64,000 nucleotides of DNA from Bin55 sp964572845 (GTDB lineage Bacteria > Pseudomonadota > Gammaproteobacteria > Pseudomonadales > Azotimanducaceae), in assembly GCA_964572845.1 (NCBI GenBank), contig CAZNFX010000002.1:248001-312000 (forward strand). The letters run 5' to 3'. Of the stretch, positions 18,314 through 28,285 are shown piece after piece. The first letter of the stretch is position 1. Each line of letters opens with the position of its first letter. Both the position numbers and the translations under genes were made by a program. The notes under the pieces are model-generated. The model did no database searches. It saw only the letters and a program-made list of their open reading frames with translations, and was not told the DNA's origin.

Positions 18314-20500
18314 ATGAAATTTGTAATGTCTGCGTTGCTGTTGTGTGTCGTGCTATTAGCGGCGCCGTCCGAGGGGAACGAAACCACTTCATTGCTCGGG
18401 AACGTGGATTCCTATCGTGCGGAAGATGGCGAGATCTGGATCGGTGTCTTTCCCACCACACCAACGCATCGTTGGAAAGAAGGTCAGTGGGTGGCCGTGG
18501 ATTCCGAAGAATTCACATTGGAGATTCCAAATGTAGACGAAATACTGCTGCTTGTACTGCGCAAGGATGCGGTGCCCCAAGTGACAGCCGTTTACAAGCT
18601 AACGACTATTCCCATAATTCTCACTGCTCATGAGGGCATGACTCTGCGTGGCACCGTAGTGTCCACGGACGGTCTGCCGGTTGCCGATGCCACGCTGACG
18701 CTGTCGAGGCCAGATCTGCCTCCAATTGAGATTCCGGATAAAGCTCAACCTGAATGGACGACCGATAGCGAAGGGCGATTCAGCATTAGTGGATTGGTCG
18801 AAGGTCGCTATGACATTAATGTCTCATCGCCCTATGTACCAAAGGAAAGTTTCTCAGTGCAAGTTTCCGAGAACTCAGTTAGTCCGCAGGAATTGAAGCT
18901 GGCCAACGCGTTTTTTGTCGCTGGCCATGTAGTCGACCACGATGGTGCAGGAGTGTTTGGCGCAGAAGTGGATACGAGGCCATACATTTTGTTCTTGCAG
19001 GAACATAGAGGAATCGTCCAAACAAGTGGCGATGATGGTAGTTTTCAGCTTGGCCCCTTTGTTCGTGCGCAGGATATGAGGCTTTCTGCTCGACATGCGG
19101 AAGGTGGATCAACGTACAGCCATAGTGTGGTTGCCGGAAAGCACGATGTGAATTTGGTGCTATCCGCCATGGTGCAAGTTCGCGGCATGGTGATTGATGC
19201 TGCAACCGGCAGCCCTGTTGATGAATTTGTCCTCAGGGCTTACGGCCAGGGATGGACTCGCGAATACCCGCACAACGACGCGAAAGGCCAACTCACCGCC
19301 CAGGTTGATTCAACTGCATTTGGGTACGTAATTGATTCGCCCGACTACACCTCTTCTATCGACATGGAAATCTCCTTGGAATCTCTTGAGGAGCACGACT
19401 TTGGAACGATCGAGTTAGACCCAGGGAGAACAGTGTCTGGTCAAGTGTATGACATAGCAAACCGAGAGCCAATCGAGGGTGCAGAAGTATCCAGTTTTGG
19501 AGAAGGTTGGATAGGCGTCGAGCAATCTTTCGAACGTACGTTCACAGTGAGGTATTTGAGCGAGAAAGTACGAACCGTCACGGATTTGCAGGGTGAATTC
19601 AGTCTCAAACCGCTGCCAACCGAGGAGACCGTCATCTATGTCACTGCTAAGGGCTATGAATCGCAGGAAGTGCGGCTGGAAGAAGGCCAAACCTCAGCAG
19701 ATGTTGCCTTACGCATTTGGGATCCCGATCGCACACGAATTTTTGGGCGAATTGAGACTACGACTGGAGAAGCTGTAGCAGGCAGCGTGGACTTTTTCCA
19801 CGTCGAAAACAATGGTGGCGTGGGCTTTCGAACTGAAGAAGACGGCAGCTTTGAATTCTCTACTAGACCTGGAACCCATCAGGTTAGCGCTAGTACAGAG
19901 TACGGTAGAGCTGAGACAGTAACTTTGAAGATGCAGGATGGCGACAACACGGAAGTCATCCTAGTTGTCGATCCGAGTGGGAGCTTGTACGGTAGCATCG
20001 CGGGGCTACAAGGTGCCGAATGGGCAACTCTGTCTATCTCGGCCGGTGGGCGTACCGTCCGGGCAAAGCGTGTCAGCGAAAATGGCGATTACCTCATTCA
20101 AGGCGTTGGGTACGGCACATTCGCTCTAAGAGCTTTGACAAGCACGAATCGGGAGCTGAAAAGGTCATTCGAGATACCAGAGAGCACTGGCGAGGCCCGG
20201 TTGGATCTTTTCTTTGGCGGTAGCGCCCGCTTGTACGGTTCGTTGCTAGCTGGGGACGGCGACATGCCTGTTGCGAGGGTGCGTGCTACGCCCGTCGAAG
20301 ACTTGGCCACTCATGGATGGAGCAACGTTTTGGACGATGGATCCTTTGAAATTCAAGGACTAGACGACGGGGAATATTTGATCGAGACATTTCTCCGCTC
20401 AGGGGAATCGTATGCCTCCGAAGATGAGGAGCGGATCCATCATGTCGAGGTCGAACTGGCTGGAGACACGGAGCTGCTCATTCAATTGCAAGAGCGCTGA
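18314..20500 (+). CDS. Secreted carboxypeptidase-regulatory-like repeat protein, paralogue 2 of 4
   Basis: About 728 residues from ATG 18314, with a GGGGAG ribosome-site candidate 10-15 bases upstream and a signal peptide (MKFVMSALLLCVVLLAAPSEG). It has the same module order as its neighbours: IWIGVFPTTP, LRGTVVSTDGLPVADATLTL, VAGHVVDHDGAGVFGAEV, VRGMVIDAATGSPVDEFVL, VSGQVYDIANREPIEGAEVS, IFGRIETTTGEAVAGSV and RLYGSLLAGDGDMPVARVRA. It is the most divergent copy by eye and ends in LQER instead of the S-D-[S/T]-E tail shared by the other three. No catalytic motif is visible. Gaps of 233 and 143 bases flank it, so the copies could have separate promoters or form one long unit. Confidence 0.85.
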   Translation: MKFVMSALLLCVVLLAAPSEGNETTSLLGNVDSYRAEDGEIWIGVFPTTPTHRWKEGQWVAVDSEEFTLEIPNVDEILLLVLRKDAVPQVTAVYKLTTIPIILTAHEGMTLRGTVVSTDGLPVADATLTLSRPDLPPIEIPDKAQPEWTTDSEGRFSISGLVEGRYDINVSSPYVPKESFSVQVSENSVSPQELKLANAFFVAGHVVDHDGAGVFGAEVDTRPYILFLQEHRGIVQTSGDDGSFQLGPFVRAQDMRLSARHAEGGSTYSHSVVAGKHDVNLVLSAMVQVRGMVIDAATGSPVDEFVLRAYGQGWTREYPHNDAKGQLTAQVDSTAFGYVIDSPDYTSSIDMEISLESLEEHDFGTIELDPGRTVSGQVYDIANREPIEGAEVSSFGEGWIGVEQSFERTFTVRYLSEKVRTVTDLQGEFSLKPLPTEETVIYVTAKGYESQEVRLEEGQTSADVALRIWDPDRTRIFGRIETTTGEAVAGSVDFFHVENNGGVGFRTEEDGSFEFSTRPGTHQVSASTEYGRAETVTLKMQDGDNTEVILVVDPSGSLYGSIAGLQGAEWATLSISAGGRTVRAKRVSENGDYLIQGVGYGTFALRALTSTNRELKRSFEIPESTGEARLDLFFGGSARLYGSLLAGDGDMPVARVRATPVEDLATHGWSNVLDDGSFEIQGLDDGEYLIETFLRSGESYASEDEERIHHVEVELAGDTELLIQLQER

Positions 20501-20643
20501 TTGAATTGCTATCGTTGATCAGTGGATTTTCTCGAATCTATATTTGCTTGCCGGCACTCCAGTTAATGCAATGCATTGAAACTTAGTTCCCTCCGACGTT
20601 GGCTAACTCGTGCTATATTGACTGACGTGCGGGTACTACAGCT

Positions 20644-22857
20644 ATGAGACCTTTCAGGTATCTGATTTCTCTGTTCCTAAGTTTCGTTGTCTTGCAGGCA
20701 CAACAAGAGGAATCCATAACACTAGATGTTCGAATTGACGCCGAAGCCAGCCAGTTCGACAAGATATGGATAGGCGTGTTCGACCTGCCTGTGCAACCGG
20801 GTGCAGAAGCCAGAAGTTGGACCGAGGTTGAGTCCCCGGAAATCGCCTTGAACGTCCCCGACGTGGGCGAACTCCAGATAGTGGCTTTGCGAAAGGAATT
20901 TCTCCCACTTATCCAACGTGTCAATCCTCAATCGGACAATGCTCGGATCGATCTTGAATTCCAGATTGGGAACGCGCTGGAAGGCAGTGTTTTCTCTACC
21001 GACGGTATTCCCGTCGCAGGCGTTTATCTGACTGTAGAACGAGATGACTTGCCGAACGTCCGAATTCCGGACCATGTGAAGCTGTCCTGGATAAGCGATG
21101 CAGAGGGACAGTTCAAGATTGGCGGACTTGCAGGCAATGAAGCCTACAAGATAGAGGTCAATACGCAGTTCGCAGGAGACGACGAATTTTCGGTCCTAAT
21201 GCCTGAAAACGGCAATCATCGTCGCGACTTGCGTCTTTCTAACGCGTTCTTTGTGCTGGGGCGAGTAGTGGATCTTGAACGAGCGCCGGTACTGGATGCT
21301 ACCGTCAAATTTCAGCTCATTCCTGAGGAATGGGACATGACAGCCACTACCAATGCTGAAGGCGAGTTTGCGCTGGGTCCTTTTGTCCAAAACAAGGAGA
21401 TGTGGCTGTCAGCACGGCAGAACGAACGAGGATCGTCGAAGAATTTCAAGGCAACTTCAGGTGAACACGACGTGGAGTTGATACTGCACAGCATGGTTCA
21501 GGTTATTGGAACCGTCGTTGATGCGTCGACCCGTGAGCCGATCGACGACTTCACACTTCTGGCGGTTCGTGCTGATGGTAGCCGCAAGTATCCACATGTT
21601 GACTCGAATGGCCAGATCTCTAGCGCGGTGGACCCAGTTACCACTGCTTTGATTGTGCATTCGGAAAAGCACAACGCTCACTTCATAACGGACCTGTTAC
21701 TGGAATCGGTTTACGAGCACGACCTTGGGGAGATTGCTTTGAGTCCTGGAAGGGAACTATCAGGTCAGGTCTACGACGTGGCTACTGGGGAACCCGTAGT
21801 CGGAGTGATGGTTTCGCTTGTCGACTCCGATTGGATCGAAAATGTAGACGATCAATGGTTAGGGTTTTTGAGGAATTTTCTTCGTGACACTGTCCAGTCA
21901 ACCACCAACCAGAAGGGGGAGTACCTGCTGAAGCCGCTTCCTGCGGGTTCAGTCAATGTAACCGCAAGGGCTTGGGGCTATCAGTATCAATCCCTGCCCG
22001 TCGATGAATCTGCTGCTGTGCTCGACATAGCTTTGACACCAAACGAAGCTCTCAAGACCAGAATTCGTGGACGAATTGATTCTCCCGATGGGAATCCAGT
22101 CGAAGGCTGGCTAGTACTTCTAGGTGATTCCAGAAACACAGGTGGTCATGTTGAAGATGGGCTGTTTGACATTCCAGTGTATGCAGGTACCTATGACGTA
22201 TACGCAATTACAGATCTAGGCAGAACAAATTCCGTGCGAGTAACCGTCAACGACGATGAGACTCAGGAAGTCATTTTGGTTGTCGAGTCCAAGGGGCTAG
22301 TCATGGGAACCATACATGGTCTTTGGAACGACGAGACGGCAGATGTTGGGATTTACTCTGAGACTGACGGCCTCGGAGTTAGCGGTGTAACTGGAATTGA
22401 AAATGGAGACTTTCAGATTCCAGGCGTTGGATATGGTGAATTCCGTCTTAAAGCATCGTCGAATAGGGGGCGCGAACAAGAGATTTTGTTCGAATTGAAT
22501 GCAGAGAACGGAGAAGCACTCGTTGAATTGCACTTTTCTGGAAGTTCTCGACTGTATGGGTCATTGGGGTTTCCCGATGGATCTGTACCAATCGGTAAAG
22601 TAAAGGCAATAGCGAAGCAAAGTGGCAAGACTTCGAGTTCGTGCGAAATCAATGACGACGGTACCTATGAGATCAAGGGTCTGGATGACGGTGAGTACAC
22701 GCTACGCATTTGGGAATCAACGAAGTACATGGTGACGCGCGACGACGGTTCACGTTTCGGCGGCTCCACATCTACACCCATCAAAGATGTCGACATTGTT
22801 GTTCGGGGGGATACTGAACACAACATTCAACTCTCTCCTCAATCCGACACGGAATGA
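20644..22857 (+). CDS. Secreted carboxypeptidase-regulatory-like repeat protein, paralogue 3 of 4
   Basis: A 737-residue protein starting directly at ATG 20644 with signal peptide MRPFRYLISLFLSFVVLQAQ. Modules begin near residues 41 (IWIGVFDLPVQP), 111 (LEGSVFSTDGIPVAGVYL), 200 (VLGRVVDLERAPVLDATV), 286 (VIGTVVDASTREPIDDFTL), 366 (LSGQVYDVATGEPVVGVMVS), 478 (IRGRIDSPDGNPVEGWL) and 637 (RLYGSLGFPDGSVPIGKVKA). The final module contains a GLDDGEYTLRIW strand shared by all four paralogues (GLDDGEY or close). It ends SDTE. By eye it is closest to copies 1 and 4. Secretion is supported by the signal peptide; function is unknown. Confidence 0.87.
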   Translation: MRPFRYLISLFLSFVVLQAQQEESITLDVRIDAEASQFDKIWIGVFDLPVQPGAEARSWTEVESPEIALNVPDVGELQIVALRKEFLPLIQRVNPQSDNARIDLEFQIGNALEGSVFSTDGIPVAGVYLTVERDDLPNVRIPDHVKLSWISDAEGQFKIGGLAGNEAYKIEVNTQFAGDDEFSVLMPENGNHRRDLRLSNAFFVLGRVVDLERAPVLDATVKFQLIPEEWDMTATTNAEGEFALGPFVQNKEMWLSARQNERGSSKNFKATSGEHDVELILHSMVQVIGTVVDASTREPIDDFTLLAVRADGSRKYPHVDSNGQISSAVDPVTTALIVHSEKHNAHFITDLLLESVYEHDLGEIALSPGRELSGQVYDVATGEPVVGVMVSLVDSDWIENVDDQWLGFLRNFLRDTVQSTTNQKGEYLLKPLPAGSVNVTARAWGYQYQSLPVDESAAVLDIALTPNEALKTRIRGRIDSPDGNPVEGWLVLLGDSRNTGGHVEDGLFDIPVYAGTYDVYAITDLGRTNSVRVTVNDDETQEVILVVESKGLVMGTIHGLWNDETADVGIYSETDGLGVSGVTGIENGDFQIPGVGYGEFRLKASSNRGREQEILFELNAENGEALVELHFSGSSRLYGSLGFPDGSVPIGKVKAIAKQSGKTSSSCEINDDGTYEIKGLDDGEYTLRIWESTKYMVTRDDGSRFGGSTSTPIKDVDIVVRGDTEHNIQLSPQSDTE

Positions 22858-23127
22858 TCACTGTATTGTCGTTGGCGGTAACCCCAAACCAGAGTACAGC
22901 TAGAGACTAGTGCTGAACAATGTCTCGACTCGCAATAACCAGAGTTACACGATTCTTGAGCTATAGACCATTGGTTTTTCCCTGTCAATTCCCTTCAGTC
23001 TGCCCAAATTTTCATAGGCGATAGAGGTGTGGCACAGAGCCGAAGCGGGCTAGACGCGACAGTGGACTTGCACTCGAGATTAATCGGAATTGTGATACTT
23101 TGGCTGTCGCACCGGAGGATTGCTCCC

Positions 23128-25338
23128 ATGAAGTCAATCAAATGGTCGTTGCTAGCGGTCGTCATTCTCATTGCGTTGCACACACAGGGGCAAGAGACGA
23201 CGACTGTGCAAGGTCGCATAGAAACAAGCGACACTCAGTCGACCACGGTATGGATTGGAGTCTTTACAAGCCCAATCAAACCAGGAGACGACGCTTGGGA
23301 GTGGACATTGGTTGAATCCAAGGAATTTTTCTTGGATATTCCTGTTGCGGACGAAGTTCAGATCGTGGCTTTGCGCAGGAATTCTCTTCCGATAGTGCAA
23401 CAAATCCTCCCCCGATCTGCAGACACGATCCTGAATCTGAAATTCGAGGAAGGAGCCGAATTGGTGGGGACCGTTCTCTCTACCGACAACCTCCCAGTGG
23501 CAGATGCAGAAGTGACAATGGAGCGAGAGGACTTGCCGCAAGTTCTCATTCCAGACCCAGTCAGATTTTCCTGGAACAGCGATGCTGACGGTCAATTCAG
23601 TATCGGTGGACTAGCTCCCAATGTCGACTACGAAATCGAAGTTCGATCGCAATACGTGCCAAGAGAGACATTCGCGTTCAAGATTGCGGAAAACGACAGC
23701 AACAACCGTGAGTTTCGCCTTTCTGACGCGTTCTTCGTGATAGGTCGCGTGGTAGACCAGGATCGGGCGGCTGTTCAGGAAGCGACCGTCCAATATCAGC
23801 CCGAGGGGGAAGAAGAGAGGCCAAGAACGAGCACCAACGAGGAAGGTGAGTTTCGGATCGGCCCGTTAGTACGGAACAAGCAAGTGCTGATGGAAGCACG
23901 GCACCCGGAACAGGGCTCTTCAGAGAGACTGCTGACGTCTGCTGGCGATCACAATGTCGAGCTGATGCTGGAAGGAATGGTTCTTGTAATTGGATCTGTT
24001 GTCGATGCATCAACCGGCGAATCAATCGACGATTTCACACTGCATGCAACTCGCGCTGACGGGAGTCAAGACTACCCATACGCCAAGTCAAATGGAGAAG
24101 TATCGAGTTTGGTGGACACGCAAACCACAGGTTTGACTGTAGATTCCGAGGAATACGTACCTCATTTCAGAACTGACCTTTCCCTGGATTCAGTCGATAC
24201 TTTTGATCTAGGCGTGGTCGCATTGGAACCGGGTAGGCAGCTGACCGGCCGAGTCTTCGATGCTCTGACCGGCGAGCCAATCCCAGGTGCCACCGTTTCG
24301 CTTATTGATACGAATTGGATCGGGATAGACGACTACCTTTGGCTAGGCCACTTGAGGACTTATCTACACAGAACCGTCCAATCAATTACTAATGAGAAGG
24401 GCGAGTACGTTCTCAAATCTCTACCTCCAGATGCCGTTCAGATTGCAGTAAGTGCTCGCGGGTACCAATCTCCAGATGTGCAAATAGATGAAGCCGTCAC
24501 TACATACGACATTCCTTTGGAGAAGGAGAAACTGAACGAGACGAGGCTTATTGGTCGAGTCGAGAATACCGAGGGAGATCCCTTGGGTGGCATGGTGAAT
24601 CTTCGAACCGAAAACAGTAACGCCGGCTATGGGATTTGGGACGGGCAGTTTGATATCCCGGTGGAGCCAGGTACGTACGACGTCTTTGCAACCACTGACC
24701 AGGGAACGTCAAATACTGTTCAAGTTTCGCTACAGGACGGAGAGACTCGCGAGCTAAAGCTAATTGTCGATGCCAAGGGTCGCATTGCTGGAGTCATAGC
24801 GGGATTGGCGGATGGCGAAGTGTTGCATTTGGACATTTATTCAGAGTCTGAGCGAGCGTCGGTTCGAAACGTCTCGGGACTAGAGAACGGCGAATTCAGT
24901 GTCGAAGGAGTAGGTATTGGTGAGTTCAAGCTCACGGCAGAATCGAGTAGAAATCGCGAAATTACAAAGACTGTTGCGGTTAGCGAAGACACGGGTGAAG
25001 GGTTTGTTGAACTACACTTTCATGGCAATTCGCGTTTGCATGGGTCATTGAGCTTTCCTGACGGGACGTTTCCGAAGGGTGAAGTTAAGGCAGTTGCCAA
25101 GAAGAGCGGCAACATCTCTAGTTCAACCGAGATTGGTGAAAACGGATCTTTTGAGATTAGAGGTCTCGATGACGGCGAATATACGGTGCACGTCACAGAA
25201 TCCAGAGAGATTACCTATGAACTAGATGGGGCGAGCTATACGTCAGGAATGTGGACGCCGATTGGTCAATTCGACATAGCTGTCGAAGGAGACACTGAGT
25301 TTGATATCCAACTCTCGCCTCCCTCCGACTCCGAGTGA
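23128..25338 (+). CDS. Secreted carboxypeptidase-regulatory-like repeat protein, paralogue 4 of 4
   Basis: About 736 residues from ATG 23128, preceded by GGAGG at good spacing and followed by signal peptide MKSIKWSLLAVVILIALHTQ. A longer frame from 23029 adds 33 residues without a ribosome site and is rejected. Modules are as in the other copies: VWIGVFTSPIKP, LVGTVLSTDNLPVADAEVTM, VIGRVVDQDRAAVQEATV, VIGSVVDASTGESIDDFTL, LTGRVFDALTGEPIPGATVS, LIGRVENTEGDPLGGMV and RLHGSLSFPDGTFPKGEVKA. It ends PPSDSE. It is the last array member, 134 bases before the tRNA-Arg gene, which is on the opposite strand. Confidence 0.86.
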   Translation: MKSIKWSLLAVVILIALHTQGQETTTVQGRIETSDTQSTTVWIGVFTSPIKPGDDAWEWTLVESKEFFLDIPVADEVQIVALRRNSLPIVQQILPRSADTILNLKFEEGAELVGTVLSTDNLPVADAEVTMEREDLPQVLIPDPVRFSWNSDADGQFSIGGLAPNVDYEIEVRSQYVPRETFAFKIAENDSNNREFRLSDAFFVIGRVVDQDRAAVQEATVQYQPEGEEERPRTSTNEEGEFRIGPLVRNKQVLMEARHPEQGSSERLLTSAGDHNVELMLEGMVLVIGSVVDASTGESIDDFTLHATRADGSQDYPYAKSNGEVSSLVDTQTTGLTVDSEEYVPHFRTDLSLDSVDTFDLGVVALEPGRQLTGRVFDALTGEPIPGATVSLIDTNWIGIDDYLWLGHLRTYLHRTVQSITNEKGEYVLKSLPPDAVQIAVSARGYQSPDVQIDEAVTTYDIPLEKEKLNETRLIGRVENTEGDPLGGMVNLRTENSNAGYGIWDGQFDIPVEPGTYDVFATTDQGTSNTVQVSLQDGETRELKLIVDAKGRIAGVIAGLADGEVLHLDIYSESERASVRNVSGLENGEFSVEGVGIGEFKLTAESSRNREITKTVAVSEDTGEGFVELHFHGNSRLHGSLSFPDGTFPKGEVKAVAKKSGNISSSTEIGENGSFEIRGLDDGEYTVHVTESREITYELDGASYTSGMWTPIGQFDIAVEGDTEFDIQLSPPSDSE

Positions 25339-25472
25339 ATCTGCACTTGATGGAACCAATATCGCAATCACCACATCACACCTACTTCGTGCTCTCGCTC
25401 GTCCGAACAGTATCTGCGATTGAGTTGTAGAAGCACACCCTATGGGATGTTAACTTGAGCTGCGTCGAGTAC

Positions 25473-25549
<77 letters not shown>

Positions 25550-25605
25550 AGAAAGTGCCGTTTGCGGTACCGACTGTCTCCAAATCAAGCTACCACACTG
25601 TCTAA

Positions 25606-26598
25606 TTATTCTGTCGTATTGGTTCGGGCAGAGGTTGGTGGAGCCCGAGAGCCGCACATGATTGTCAGAAGTGCTAGCACTAGCAAGGCGGCGACGGCAT
25701 TGTGACAAACTGCTACGACTAAGGGCAGCGAAAGCAGGACATTGGCTACCCCTAGACCGAATTGAGCCAGGAGCACCGTTCCAAGCAGGATACGGCGTCC
25801 CAGATCTAGGCGAAACAGCAACGCGATTCCGACGATCATGACGACATACGCACCCCAACGATGCGTTGTCTGTATTGCAACGCGAGCCTCGTTTGACAGT
25901 TCGCCGCCCAAATAGTTGGGTCCAATGTCTTGCAGTAGGTTGAAGCCAGCTGCAAAGTCCATGTCGGGGAACAATTCCCCGTGGCAAAGTGGAAAGTCCG
26001 GGCAGGCCAGTGCTGCATAGTTCGAACTGGTCCAGCCCCCGAGAGCTACTTGAAGCACCACAATTGCGAGAAGCACATGTACATGCATGCGCACTCTCGA
26101 AGCAATAGGTGGAAGGGGAAATGGATCAAGCTTAAGAAAATACCACCAAAGCAGCGCTAGCGTCGCAAATCCACCAAGCAGGTGCGCGGTAACGACCTGG
26201 GGCCAGAGTTTGAGTGTCACCGTCCATGCTCCGAACGCTCCCTGCAGCACGACGAGAGCCAATAGCACAAGAGGGATGGTTAACGACTTTTTCTTGAACC
26301 AAGCAGTAGCCACAATCCCGATCACCATCACACCGAGCAGTGTGGCAAGGTATCTGTGGACCATTTCGGTCCAAGCCTTTTCCGTGTCTACGGGAAAGTC
26401 GGGATAGAGTTCTTCCGCTTGAATTCGCTCTTCCTCAGTGTCGGGAACCGTTAGATGACCATAGCAGCCGGGCCAATCGGGACATCCAAGCCCTGCATCA
26501 ACGAGTCTCGTATATGCGCCAAGTACCACTACGCAAAATGCGAGAACTACAGTAATTCCGACGAGAATCTGTAGCGTTCGGTCTGTGGTGTCAGGCAT
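25606..26598 (-). CDS. ctaA: Heme A synthase (CtaA/COX15)
   Basis: A 330-residue polytopic protein with eight hydrophobic helices. It converts heme O to heme A for aa3-type cytochrome oxidases in the inner membrane. Family marks: TRLVDAGLGCPDWPGCYG in the first periplasmic loop, the EMVHRYLA, TAHLLGG, TTHRWGA and CHNAVAA histidines (two heme sites), and a second Cys-rich loop (CPDFPLCHG). Heme O synthase and oxidase genes are not in the window. It is 20 bases downstream of the O-methyltransferase gene on the same strand, so the two may be co-transcribed. Confidence 0.95.
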   Translation of the reverse strand: MPDTTDRTLQILVGITVVLAFCVVVLGAYTRLVDAGLGCPDWPGCYGHLTVPDTEEERIQAEELYPDFPVDTEKAWTEMVHRYLATLLGVMVIGIVATAWFKKKSLTIPLVLLALVVLQGAFGAWTVTLKLWPQVVTAHLLGGFATLALLWWYFLKLDPFPLPPIASRVRMHVHVLLAIVVLQVALGGWTSSNYAALACPDFPLCHGELFPDMDFAAGFNLLQDIGPNYLGGELSNEARVAIQTTHRWGAYVVMIVGIALLFRLDLGRRILLGTVLLAQFGLGVANVLLSLPLVVAVCHNAVAALLVLALLTIMCGSRAPPTSARTNTTE

Positions 26599-26618
26599 AT
26601 GAATCGTAGTGGAATTCG

Positions 26619-27284
26619 CTAGAGTTTTTGAGCTAGCGTTAACCCATCGCCGACAGGAAGCATGGTGGAAAACACTCGTTCATCGTCTGCTATTTTCTTG
26701 TTCAACTCACGGATCGCAACAGTATCCCTATCTGTTACGGATGCGTCTGCGGTTCGACCGCCCCACAAGACGTTGTCAACAGCGACCAAACCTCCATTGC
26801 GAAGAAGTACAAGGCATTTTTCGTAGTAGTCGTCGTAGTTGGCTTTGTCCGCGTCGATGAATGCGAAGTCGTAAGTGCTCTGCTGACCTTCAGCGATCAA
26901 TTGCGACAGCGTCTCGCTCGCTGGTGCCAATCGAAGATCGATCTTGTGCTCAACACCGGCTTGTTCCCAATGTTTCCTGCCAATGTCCGTCCATTCTTTG
27001 GATAGATCGCACGCGACAATCCTTCCTTCGTCGGGTAGCACTTCAGCTACGGCGAGTGCGCTGTAGCCGGTGAATGTGCCTACTTCTAATGTATTCCTCG
27101 CACCCATCAATCGGCAGAGCAGCGACATGAAAGCTGCTTGTTCGGGTGAGACTTGCATAACATGCATGCGCAATGTCGCATGGGTGACTTCCCTCAGTTC
27201 ACGCATTGCTGCGGATTCTGGTCGGATGTTTGATAGCAAGTAGTCGTAAATGGATTCGTTTAGGGTAAGCGTGCGGCTTGACAT
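26619..27284 (-). CDS. SAM-dependent O-methyltransferase (caffeoyl-CoA type family 3)
   Basis: A 221-residue class I methyltransferase. Motif I is TLEVGTFTGYSALAVAEVLP, the acidic end of strand 2 is GRIVACDLS, and the metal/substrate region is DFAFIDADKANYDDYYEKC followed by VAVDNVLWGG. These match the cation-dependent O-methyltransferase family, which methylates catechols and related hydroxyl compounds. The natural substrate cannot be inferred. The start at ATG 27284 is 80 bases from the divergent nucleoside hydrolase, so a shared promoter region is likely. Confidence 0.9.
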   Translation of the reverse strand: MSSRTLTLNESIYDYLLSNIRPESAAMRELREVTHATLRMHVMQVSPEQAAFMSLLCRLMGARNTLEVGTFTGYSALAVAEVLPDEGRIVACDLSKEWTDIGRKHWEQAGVEHKIDLRLAPASETLSQLIAEGQQSTYDFAFIDADKANYDDYYEKCLVLLRNGGLVAVDNVLWGGRTADASVTDRDTVAIRELNKKIADDERVFSTMLPVGDGLTLAQKL

Positions 27285-27364
27285 CTTTGGTGTCCGTAAA
27301 TTTCTCTATATTGAGTGAGTTGATTGTGCGATTGTTCTATACAGGCCGAGGCAGCTAACTTTCG

Positions 27365-28285
27365 ATGGAATCGATGATCGTTGATTGCGACCCTGGCGTC
27401 GACGACGCCATAGCGATAATACTCGCCCACCACCTCGCGAACCTGAAAGGCATTACAACTGTAAGTGGAAATGTGCCGCTCGAAGCTACCACACGAAACG
27501 CGCTGCACGTAATTTCGCTGCTCGATGCAGACGTGCCGGTGTGCCAAGGTGCGGCCCATCCGTTGGTGAACCGGCCGGCCCATTCCAACCATGTGCACGG
27601 GTCCGATGGACTTGGAGGATTGCAGCCATTGGATCATTCCAGACGACCATCGGAGCAGAATGCAGTAGATTTTCTCCTTGAGACTCCCACAAGCGACGAC
27701 TGGATCGTGGCTATCGGACCACTGACCAACTTGGCACTTGCGATTCAAAGGGACTCCGAATGGGTGAATCGCATAAAAGGCATCTCTCTAATGGGCGGGA
27801 GCACCAGCCATGGCAATGTGACTGCCTCCGCAGAATTCAATATCCACTTCGATCCTGAGGCGGCCGCGCAAGTCTTCAACTCAGGAGCGAACATCCGGAT
27901 GTGCGGACTGAATCTCACCCACCAGTTTCTCGTTACGGAAGAGTCGATAGAGAGGCTCAGGCACTCCAACGGACAGCTTGCAAGATTCGCGGAGCCGCTC
28001 TTGAGATTTCTGATAGGTAGGATGGAAATACTGAGCGGCAGTCGGGTTGCTGCCTTGCACGATCCATGTGCCGTATTGGCTGCAACACATCCACATCTGC
28101 TTGAATTTGAGGAATTGTCGGTGCTGGTTGAGCTGGAAGGTGCCCTAACACGGGGTATGACCGTCTGTGATCAGAGAACGACGCGACGACGCGATCCGCC
28201 GAATGTAGAAGTTGCTCAGGCGATCGATGTCGAGCCAGCGATGCAATTGCTAATGGACACACTTTGCAGAAATGAACGCAACTAA
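27365..28285 (+). CDS. Inosine-uridine-type nucleoside hydrolase
   Basis: A 306-residue nucleoside N-ribohydrolase. The calcium- and ribose-binding motif is IVDCDPGVDDAIAI near the N-terminus. The second core motif is LMGGSTSHGN followed by AEFNIHFDPEAA, and the late Asp is in HDPCAVLAATHP. These enzymes cleave nucleosides to base and ribose in salvage pathways. Substrate class is not certain. Its last 14 bases overlap the start of the ankyrin-like gene, indicating translational coupling. Confidence 0.92.
   Translation: MESMIVDCDPGVDDAIAIILAHHLANLKGITTVSGNVPLEATTRNALHVISLLDADVPVCQGAAHPLVNRPAHSNHVHGSDGLGGLQPLDHSRRPSEQNAVDFLLETPTSDDWIVAIGPLTNLALAIQRDSEWVNRIKGISLMGGSTSHGNVTASAEFNIHFDPEAAAQVFNSGANIRMCGLNLTHQFLVTEESIERLRHSNGQLARFAEPLLRFLIGRMEILSGSRVAALHDPCAVLAATHPHLLEFEELSVLVELEGALTRGMTVCDQRTTRRRDPPNVEVAQAIDVEPAMQLLMDTLCRNERN

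Noticed and set aside
15849..25338. CRISPR array or DNA-level tandem repeat
   Set aside because: The repetition is at protein level between diverged paralogues; no short regular direct repeats with spacers were seen.
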